From: an uncultured Mycoplasmatota bacterium
GTDB lineage: Bacteria > Bacillota_I > Bacilli_A > RF39 > UBA660
Assembly (NCBI GenBank): GCA_947572405.1
Contig: CANPBV010000005.1
Coordinates: forward strand, 1-28,257
Length of the DNA: 28,257 bases
Reading direction: 5' to 3'
Shown here: one piece after another, positions 22,701 through 28,257 of the stretch
Numbering within the stretch: the first letter of the stretch is position 1
How the letters are laid out: each line of letters opens with the position of its first letter
The notes under the pieces: generated by a model
What the model was told of the DNA's origin: nothing
The model's database searches: none
Seen by the model: the letters and a program-made list of their open reading frames with translations, nothing else
Translations under genes and position numbers: made by a program

Positions 22701-25700
22701 TTTATCGAAGTACTTTTTAACCACATTTCCATCTGCATCTGTATCTGTTGCTTTTGGATTTTCAAGTCCATTAATTGTTGGAGCTGATTTATCAATTGTA
22801 AATGTTACAGTTTCTGTATTTCCTGCTGCATCAATCGCTACAATTGTATGAGTTCCTTCTACATCATAAGTAAATGTTTTTCCATCTTGAATAAGTTCAT
22901 TATCAATGAATACCTCATCGTCGATTTTTACGGTTGTTTTAGTAGCATCTGTTACAGTAATCTCTAATCCACTGTTGTTTATTCCTTTGGCTGGAATTCC
23001 TTCAATAATTGGTTTTGATTTATCAATTGTAAATGTTACCTCTGTCTTATTTCCTGCTTCATCTGTTACTACTAATGTATGAGTTCCCTCTACATCAAAA
23101 CTGTCTCCGTTATTGTATTCTACATCACCAATTTTAGCAGTTCCTTCTGTGAATTCAATATTAATTGCATCCCCATAAACTCCAGCTAATGGTTTTGTAA
23201 TGATTGGACTTGTTTGATCGATTATAAATTTCACTGTCGTTGTATTTCCAGCTTTATCTTTTGTTATAACTGTGTATGTACCTTCTTCTTCAACAGTTGT
23301 TCCACTTAACAAGTTTCTATTTTCATATTCTTCAATATCAGTTTTATCTGTTTTATCACTTGTAAATGATATTTTTCCAGTTAATACTGGGAATTGAGAA
23401 ATATTTCCTCTATCTTCAAATGTGATTGTTACTGGTTTTTTATAGTAATATACTTTTTCAGTATCTTCTATTTCAGTTGCTACTTCTTCTGAAGTTAATG
23501 TAACAGTTGGTGCTGTTCTATCAACGATGAATGCAACGGTTGTTTTGTTTCCAGCTTTATCAAGGATTACTAAACTATGTTTTCCTTCTTCCATAATAGA
23601 GCTTCCACTTGTAAATGGTTGTTTATTTAATGTTGCACTTTCTAAAGAGTAATCATCAAATTCAACAATCAATGTTTCATCCTTATATTGTGTTCCATGT
23701 TTTACTCCTGTTACTACTGGAGCTTTTGTATCAATTACAAATACTTTTGTTGTTGTATATCCTGCATCATCTGTTACTGTAACTACATATTTACCATTTT
23801 CTGTTAAAGATGCTGTATAAACTCCATTTTCATCTTTTGCTAATGTGATATCACTTACTTCTCCATCTACATTTGTAAATGTTGCTGTAATGGTTAAGTC
23901 TTTATCAATATTATCACGAATAGTAAGATTTAATGTTTCTTTATAATATGTTACAGTTCCATCTTCTTCTTCATAATCTTTTCCAGTTGCTTCTACATTC
24001 TCTTTATTTGTTAAAATGATTGTTGGAGCCTCTGTATCTACGACTACTTTCACTTGTGTTGTATTTCCAGCAACGTCTGTTACTTCGATAATATTAACTT
24101 GGTTTGAAACAAATTCTGTTCCAGGAACATAACTATTTCCATTTAAGGTAATTGTTGGATATCCTTCTACTGAAGTAATATTATCAATTGCTGTAATGTT
24201 AACAGATTCATTGAAGTAATATGTTGGAACTTCTCCGATACCATTGAAAGTTTCAGATTTACTTCCATCTGGATTACTAATTGTAATTGTTGGTAATACT
24301 TTGTCAATATTTAAATTTTTAGATACTGTTGTTACATTTCCTGCATTATCAATTGCAACTACTTTAACAACAATTTCTCCAGAAATTTCTGGTGCTAATG
24401 GAATTGTGGTAATTGGAGTTTCACCATTTAATAATGAATTTCTTGCTCCTTCTTCCCCATTTACAGTTACTGTGTAGTAACTATTTTCATAGTCAATTCC
24501 ATTGATATCTTCTAAAGCATCAATACTGATTGTTGGAGTTGTTTTATACCAGTTATTGGTTCCATCTGGATCTTTTACACTAATATTTAATGTTGGTAAT
24601 GTCATATCTACAATAATATTAGATTCTTTTGTTACTGGAGTAACTTCTTCTCCAATTGGATTAATGGTATAACTTACTTTTCCTTCTTGATCATTTTCTT
24701 CTACTGTTACAGTTGCTGTAAATCCAGTTTCTGTTTTTGTCACAGTTGCTTCTTTTCCATTAATTGTAACTGTAGCATTTGAAAGTGCTTTATTTCCACT
24801 AAATGTTAAAGTTAATGTATCTCCTAATTTAGCGTAATTTGTATTACTTGAGCTTGTAAAGCCAATGGTTGTTTCATCGACTTTTGGAATTAATACTAAG
24901 TTTGATAAGTCAATTTTATCCATTGCTTCTTTAAACTCACTTCTTAATCCATCATCTGCAACTACTTTTTCAGCATCTTTAATTAAATCTTGAATTGCTT
25001 TCCATGATTCTTTTGTATAATCTGCTTCATTGTAGTTTTCTTTTAAATCATTTTTTAATTCTTCTAATGCTGTTGGATCAATTGGTAAACGAGCTGCTTC
25101 TACTTGTTTTCTAAGTTCTTCTACTTGTTTATCAAATTCACTCTTTAGCATAATTGTATGATTTGACATAATTGGTAAACTTAATTCAAAGATAAGCTTA
25201 TTAATTGCTGCTTCATGTACTGTTTCTTCATAATCACCAGTTTTGTAATCTGCCATGAATTTTTTAACAGTTGCATTTGCATAATCATATAAGTCAATTC
25301 TCTCTAAATCATCAATTGCTCTTTTTAATTGTGATCTTGTGAAATAATTTAAATCACTTTGTAATTTGATGTTAGCAATACTTTGGTTTTTATAAGCTTC
25401 AGCTTCTCTCCAAGAATTTTCTGTGTAATCAGTTTCCACTAATTTATTAAATCTATCAATTTGGGCATTGTATTCAGTTAAGTCTAATTCTTTTGGTTGC
25501 AATTTTAATGCTTCAATTGCATTCATTTTTTCATTTACAAATTCTTGTGTAATCATTTCAAGTTCAATATCTGAATTTCCATTTATAATGTTATTTAATT
25601 CATCAATTAAAGCTTGTTTTGCATTCCAAGATTCTTCTGTATAATCATCTTTATTTTCATTATAAGAACCGAATTTATCTCCATTTGGATCTACAAATCC

Positions 25701-28257
25701 TGCTAAAGTTTTAAGCTTATTTTCTTCTTTACGCAATTTGTCTAAATTTAATACTCTTACTGTAATTGTTTTTGTTGCAATATTATTGCTACTATCTTTT
25801 GCAGTAAATGTTACTGTGTAATCATTTGGAGTGTTGATATCTACATTTGTTCTATCATCAGTTACTGCTACAGAACCTTCATAAATATCTTCTGCTGTTA
25901 CTGTTGGATAAGTAACTGACGCACCTTTTTCCACAATAATTAAACTTATATTTCCATCAATTGTAATCACTGGTTCTTCTGTATCTTCCACAATTACTGT
26001 TTCTGTTACTGTTACTGTATTTCCTGCTTCATCAGCGATTGTATAAGTAACTGTATAGGTAGCTAATGCGGTTAAAGGAATTTCTGTTATTTCTTCTCCT
26101 GCATTATTTGTAATTGTTTTTGTTACAGTGATTTTTTCATCAGCAGTGATTGTTGTAGGATCAATTCCAATATAACTTCCTGTTTTTGCTACTTCTTTTC
26201 TTGTTGTAAAGGCATTATCTTCTACCTTTATTCCTTCTGGGAATGTGATTGTTGGTTCTGTATCATCTACTGTAAATGTTACTGTTGTCACATTTCCTGC
26301 TTGGTCTGTTGCTGTTACTGTATATGTACCTTCACCTGTTACTGTTGAACCGTTTGTAATTATTGTGTCCCCTAATAGAAGCGTTGCAAGTGTTGCATCT
26401 TCCACTTCTATTGTTACACCAGATTGATAAGATTTACCATCTTCAATATTTTTAATCACTGGGGCTTTGGTATCAATCGTAAATGTTACTGTACTCACAT
26501 TTCCTGCTTGGTCTGTTGCTGTTATTGTATAAATTCCATCTCCACTGATTGTATAACCATTTGTAGAGAATTCTATGTTTGCTTCACCACCATTGATTGA
26601 TGTTGAGTCAAATGCAATATCTACTGTTGTTACGTCTGTTACTGTTAAATCTACTGCCTGATTATGGTATGAATTATTTGCAACATTAAATACTGGTGCT
26701 TCACTATCAATAGCAAATTCTCTTGTTATTGTGTGTCCAGCTTCATCTTCAATTGTAATCTCATAGAAACCATCTGCAGTTACAGAATATTTTCCATTTT
26801 CATCTTTTGTTATTGTTGATTCTGTAGCGGTTTCACTACCAACAGGAGTATGTTTCGCTTTTACTGTTACAGAAGTTTGATCTGTTACTGTAAATTCTAC
26901 TTTTCCTGGATAGTATTTTTCTCCAACTAAATCTGTTTCTGGAGCATCTTTATCAATAATAAATGTTACTGTACTTTCATTTCCAGCTTGGTCTATAAGT
27001 GTTAATTCATAAGTACCATTTTCAGTTGCAGTGTAGCTTCCATCAGTATTTTTAGTAACGCTTGGAGTTCCTTCTTTTGATGAAACTGTTACATTTGTTT
27101 TATCATCTGTTACAAATGTGATTGGTGTTCCATAAACTGTACCATTTACAATTTCATTTCCATCTACTTTTGCCACTGGAGCTGTTTTATCAATCGTAAA
27201 TGTTTTTGTTGCAGACATTCCTGCTTCATCTGTTGCTGTTACTTGATATACTCCCTCGTTTGTAGCTGTATATTTACCATCTACTGGATTTAATGTAATT
27301 TCGTTCCCATCTAATGTAACTCTTACTGTTACAGAGGTTTGATCTGTTACTGTAAATTCTACATCGGTTTTATGGAATGAATTATCATCTACACTAATAA
27401 TTGGTGCAGCTGTATCAATTGTTACTGTTCTTGTTGTTGTATTTCCTGCTTGATCTGTTGCTGTAATTTCATAAACACCATCTTCAGTTATAGAATAGCT
27501 TCCATTTGCATCTTTTGCTAATGTTGATTCTGTAACATCTCCTGTTAAAGAGGTATGTTTTACTGTTACGGTTACTTCAGTTGCATCAGTTACTGTAAAT
27601 TCTACAGTTTCTTTATAGAATGAATTATCATCTAAGCTAATAATTGGTGCTCCTGTATCAATTACAAATGTTGTTGTACTTTCATTTCCCGCTTCATCTG
27701 TTACTACTACTGTATGTTTTCCATTTTCAGTAATCTCTGTTCCTAATACATAAGCATTTCCATTTAATGTTGCTGTTAAATCTTTTGCTTCACTCTTATT
27801 ATCTGTTGCTATTACTGTTACTGGTTTATTGTAGAATTTAATTCCTTCTACTTCTTTTCCTGTTGAATCAGAATTTACTGTAATTTCTGGAGCTGTTCTA
27901 TCAATGTTATTGATTTCATATGAACCTTTTTCTCCTTCATGTCCAGCTTCATCTTCGTATGTAAATTCAATTGTTCCATTATCTGAAGCAATTACTTCAT
28001 AAACTGTCTTATCTTCATTTACTGGAGTCATCTCTACTTCTTTTGTTTCTCCACCAATTGTGATTGTCGCAGTTTTGATTGTTACTGTTTCACTAAATGT
28101 TACTGTTAATTTTACATTTTCTTTGGTTAATTCTTCTGGTGTTGTTTTTAAATCTGTGATTGTTGGTACTGTTGCATCTAGTACAAATGTTACTGTACTT
28201 TCATTTCCTGCTTCATCTGTTACTGTTACTGTATATGTACCATCATTCTTTAACTCT
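19722..28257 (-). CDS. Giant Ig-like repeat surface protein, 5' end outside the window
   Basis: The frame is open to the right edge of the window, so at least 2,844 codons are present and the N-terminus and any signal peptide are missing. An internal ATG at 28031 is not the start. From the N-terminal side there are about nine Ig-like modules of 70-100 residues, each ending in a variant of VTDEAGN...TFTIDKTAP. A helical stretch with three FIVAR-like motifs follows, then about fifteen more Ig-like modules, some DUF5011/HYR-like. Two related C-terminal domains end the protein. The composition (Thr, Val, Asp-rich, few Cys) suits an extracellular stalk or adhesin. No LPXTG motif or C-terminal membrane helix is present; the protein ends GSPYQLSYK. 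Repetitive codons (GTA ACA) make the gene prone to recombination or misassembly. Confidence 0.85.
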   Translation of the reverse strand, partial: ELKNDGTYTVTVTDEAGNESTVTFVLDATVPTITDLKTTPEELTKENVKLTVTFSETVTIKTATITIGGETKEVEMTPVNEDKTVYEVIASDNGTIEFTYEDEAGHEGEKGSYEINNIDRTAPEITVNSDSTGKEVEGIKFYNKPVTVIATDNKSEAKDLTATLNGNAYVLGTEITENGKHTVVVTDEAGNESTTTFVIDTGAPIISLDDNSFYKETVEFTVTDATEVTVTVKHTSLTGDVTESTLAKDANGSYSITEDGVYEITATDQAGNTTTRTVTIDTAAPIISVDDNSFHKTDVEFTVTDQTSVTVRVTLDGNEITLNPVDGKYTATNEGVYQVTATDEAGMSATKTFTIDKTAPVAKVDGNEIVNGTVYGTPITFVTDDKTNVTVSSKEGTPSVTKNTDGSYTATENGTYELTLIDQAGNESTVTFIIDKDAPETDLVGEKYYPGKVEFTVTDQTSVTVKAKHTPVGSETATESTITKDENGKYSVTADGFYEITIEDEAGHTITREFAIDSEAPVFNVANNSYHNQAVDLTVTDVTTVDIAFDSTSINGGEANIEFSTNGYTISGDGIYTITATDQAGNVSTVTFTIDTKAPVIKNIEDGKSYQSGVTIEVEDATLATLLLGDTIITNGSTVTGEGTYTVTATDQAGNVTTVTFTVDDTEPTITFPEGIKVEDNAFTTRKEVAKTGSYIGIDPTTITADEKITVTKTITNNAGEEITEIPLTALATYTVTYTIADEAGNTVTVTETVIVEDTEEPVITIDGNISLIIVEKGASVTYPTVTAEDIYEGSVAVTDDRTNVDINTPNDYTVTFTAKDSSNNIATKTITVRVLNLDKLRKEENKLKTLAGFVDPNGDKFGSYNENKDDYTEESWNAKQALIDELNNIINGNSDIELEMITQEFVNEKMNAIEALKLQPKELDLTEYNAQIDRFNKLVETDYTENSWREAEAYKNQSIANIKLQSDLNYFTRSQLKRAIDDLERIDLYDYANATVKKFMADYKTGDYEETVHEAAINKLIFELSLPIMSNHTIMLKSEFDKQVEELRKQVEAARLPIDPTALEELKNDLKENYNEADYTKESWKAIQDLIKDAEKVVADDGLRSEFKEAMDKIDLSNLVLIPKVDETTIGFTSSSNTNYAKLGDTLTLTFSGNKALSNATVTINGKEATVTKTETGFTATVTVEENDQEGKVSYTINPIGEEVTPVTKESNIIVDMTLPTLNISVKDPDGTNNWYKTTPTISIDALEDINGIDYENSYYTVTVNGEEGARNSLLNGETPITTIPLAPEISGEIVVKVVAIDNAGNVTTVSKNLNIDKVLPTITISNPDGSKSETFNGIGEVPTYYFNESVNITAIDNITSVEGYPTITLNGNSYVPGTEFVSNQVNIIEVTDVAGNTTQVKVVVDTEAPTIILTNKENVEATGKDYEEEDGTVTYYKETLNLTIRDNIDKDLTITATFTNVDGEVSDITLAKDENGVYTASLTENGKYVVTVTDDAGYTTTKVFVIDTKAPVVTGVKHGTQYKDETLIVEFDDYSLESATLNKQPFTSGSSIMEEGKHSLVILDKAGNKTTVAFIVDRTAPTVTLTSEEVATEIEDTEKVYYYKKPVTITFEDRGNISQFPVLTGKISFTSDKTDKTDIEEYENRNLLSGTTVEEEGTYTVITKDKAGNTTTVKFIIDQTSPIITKPLAGVYGDAINIEFTEGTAKIGDVEYNNGDSFDVEGTHTLVVTDEAGNKTEVTFTIDKSKPIIEGIPAKGINNSGLEITVTDATKTTVKIDDEVFIDNELIQDGKTFTYDVEGTHTIVAIDAAGNTETVTFTIDKSAPTINGLENPKATDTDADGNVVKKYFDKELELTFNDATAIIVTVNGKEVTLTEDNKYSFQDGEYVVVVTDEAGFTTTETFVIDTKDPIITGVEQDKHYKERPTIEATDDTLASITIDGNPFNHDYAEGEHTVTATDKLGHSTSIKFIYDITAPTITIVDGENAYTEDATITVEASNEAYTIPTATALDTYSGDREVTQTGNVDLTKLGEQTITYTSTDEAGNTRTIVLTVNVVDSEAPTDLNYEIVNGAEDQVNGWYIKPLKVKLSATDNGTGVTKYEYRILNDGTPVTDWVTLEDFAEPTFEMPESINGSKITFEMKAYDKADNSVTKTSSEYQVDQIAPTVTATIDQAPNANDWYKEDINVLLSGNDETSGVTHFLYQISLGNDIWTDEARLEATDGKATLLLNLESSTLSYRVIAVDRAGHRSVVATNDQTLKLDKTAPEITVDGSIKENKTIQVEAAKNGTYTNPTATVTDNFDKNVTVSSNGTVNLKELNNYEVIYTATDEAGNTATIILTVTVDDTEAPVITLNGDEEMTLLYGSNYQDLGATAEDNLDETVKVAVSYDIDSYQTGKTYTVTYTATDKKGNKATATRKVTIKAATTGEVIKNANDCVEGKNCYVKTEKDENNNDITENYVWYSGHLWRIMTVNTDGTVKMITEDSAAGFAYYDGTSSLFKGSYAENWLNVDFYNSLNNPSKYIVEANYCNARGTALNNANETCADRYVVREKVALITLDEYNLLGGANSFLNNGDRFYTITTSSNTALVVVHNNGVAKTGYKSWEPYAMRPVVTLSADVNITSGKGTKAEPYYIQNNETAKANTLLNKRNSGEYVTIGNQTWRIMQTDGTSTRLILDGFFKESGKDTYKVMEYGTYGTFDITKEGEVAHYLNNTVYNTFSAKEKEMLLLTKWYYNGYRLGQNPKKTTLLASTNYTYAYVGLPSVGELMSGSSSTGRVEGLTAWAINYNDEYNGYSWYLTSLGGSDFALIEGRERALRPVIELNPNVIITGGNGTVGSPYQLSYK
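19725..20970 (-). repeat. Duplicated C-terminal domain of the giant protein (DUF6273-like)
   Basis: Two related domains, about 20352-20970 and 19725-20330, share an early W-R-I-M strand (HLWRIMTVNTDG and QTWRIMQTDG), a central NN..YN....K region and a closing RPV(V/I)xL...V.I..G.GT...PY.(I/L). Only the first carries cysteines: a DCVEGKNC loop and a second pair about 20 residues apart. The architecture resembles DUF6273-type modules of secreted proteins; the family call is from memory and tentative. Confidence 0.6.
20990..24905 (-). repeat. Distal array of about 15 Ig-like modules
   Basis: These are tandem beta-sandwich-like modules separated by D-x-x-A-P linkers (for example IDKSAP, IDTKAP, VDDTEAP). 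At least three of them (about 21000-21215, 21220-21460 and 22075-22345) have the DUF5011/HYR pattern ending YTATDEAGN...VTV. Modules are diverged, so duplications are not recent. Confidence 0.75.
24905..25755 (-). repeat. FIVAR-like helical segment within the giant protein
   Basis: A charged, helix-rich stretch of about 280 residues contains three motifs of the form D-Y-T-(E/K)-x-S-W-x-A (DYTEESWNA, DYTENSWREA, DYTKESWKA), the signature of FIVAR modules of Gram-positive surface proteins. It interrupts the beta-sandwich array. Confidence 0.75.
25758..28257 (-). repeat. Proximal array of Ig-like modules, cut by the window edge
   Basis: About nine complete modules and part of another. Each has the pattern VEFTVTD..(S/T)VTV....G.Y..T..G.Y..T.TD.AGN...TFTID..AP, and the last two before the helical segment are HYR/DUF5011-like. 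Confidence 0.75.

Noticed and set aside
20862..26427. Plus-strand open frames opposite the giant gene
   Set aside because: They are shadows of the repetitive minus-strand gene, with no ribosome sites or recognisable domains.
19722..28257. CRISPR or simple tandem DNA repeats suggested by recurring TCTGTTACTGTTACT words
   Set aside because: The spacing is irregular and follows diverged protein modules; the words come from Val-Thr codon repetition in the Ig-like array.
1..28257. Use of genetic code 4 (TGA as Trp)
   Set aside because: No recognised gene needs a TGA readthrough and all tryptophans checked are TGG. The absence of TGA stops in about 13 genes fits AT-rich TAA preference.

Overview
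The window is a very AT-rich (visibly low-GC) bacterial segment with dense gene packing, strong purine-rich ribosome binding sites, TATAAT-type promoters and U-tract terminators. The protein families (YqeH, an RNase J paralogue, a short DnaE, FIVAR and Ig-like surface modules, LexA boxes of the Gram-positive type) point to a Firmicutes/Bacilli or Mollicutes-related, probably host-associated, organism. Genus cannot be fixed from sequence alone. Stops are almost all TAA; TGA is not used as a terminator in any recognised gene, but nothing requires an alternative code. All recognised genes except one lie on the minus strand.

Layout, left to right: a YfcC/DcuC-type membrane carrier (minus) diverges from a TIGR01212-type radical SAM gene (plus), with a 20-bp palindrome in the shared spacer. 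The radical SAM gene converges on, and overlaps by 4 nt, a SWIM-zinc-finger SNF2 helicase. Next come a HerA-type hexameric ATPase and the ribosome-assembly GTPase YqeH. A non-coding-looking stretch of about 980 bp (9245-10222) holds two tandem copies of a roughly 335-bp cassette. Each cassette has a 32-residue hydrophobic peptide gene on the minus strand and a short, structured, terminator-ended RNA on the plus strand overlapping its 3' end. This has the organisation of a type I toxin-antitoxin locus, and I do not recognise the peptide family. After it come an RNase J paralogue with several lost metal-site residues, a GH31 glycosidase in an apparent operon behind pyruvate kinase, an orphan type IV pseudopilin, a short DnaE polymerase, and the 3' part (more than 2,840 codons) of a giant surface protein whose 5' end lies beyond the window.

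Main leads. (1) The duplicated peptide/antisense-RNA cassette: a 14-bp inverted complementarity could lock the toxin mRNA 5' leader to its 3' tail, as in other type I systems. (2) Two promoters of near-identical design (SNF2 helicase and DnaE), each carrying a Gram-positive LexA box between -35 and -10, which predicts a shared SOS response. (3) Catalytic-site substitutions in RNase J, GH31 and pyruvate kinase. (4) An unexplained GC-richer segment between two terminators (16074-16186). (5) The modular giant protein: about 24 Ig-like modules interrupted by FIVAR-like helices and capped by a duplicated C-terminal domain, with no visible sorting signal.
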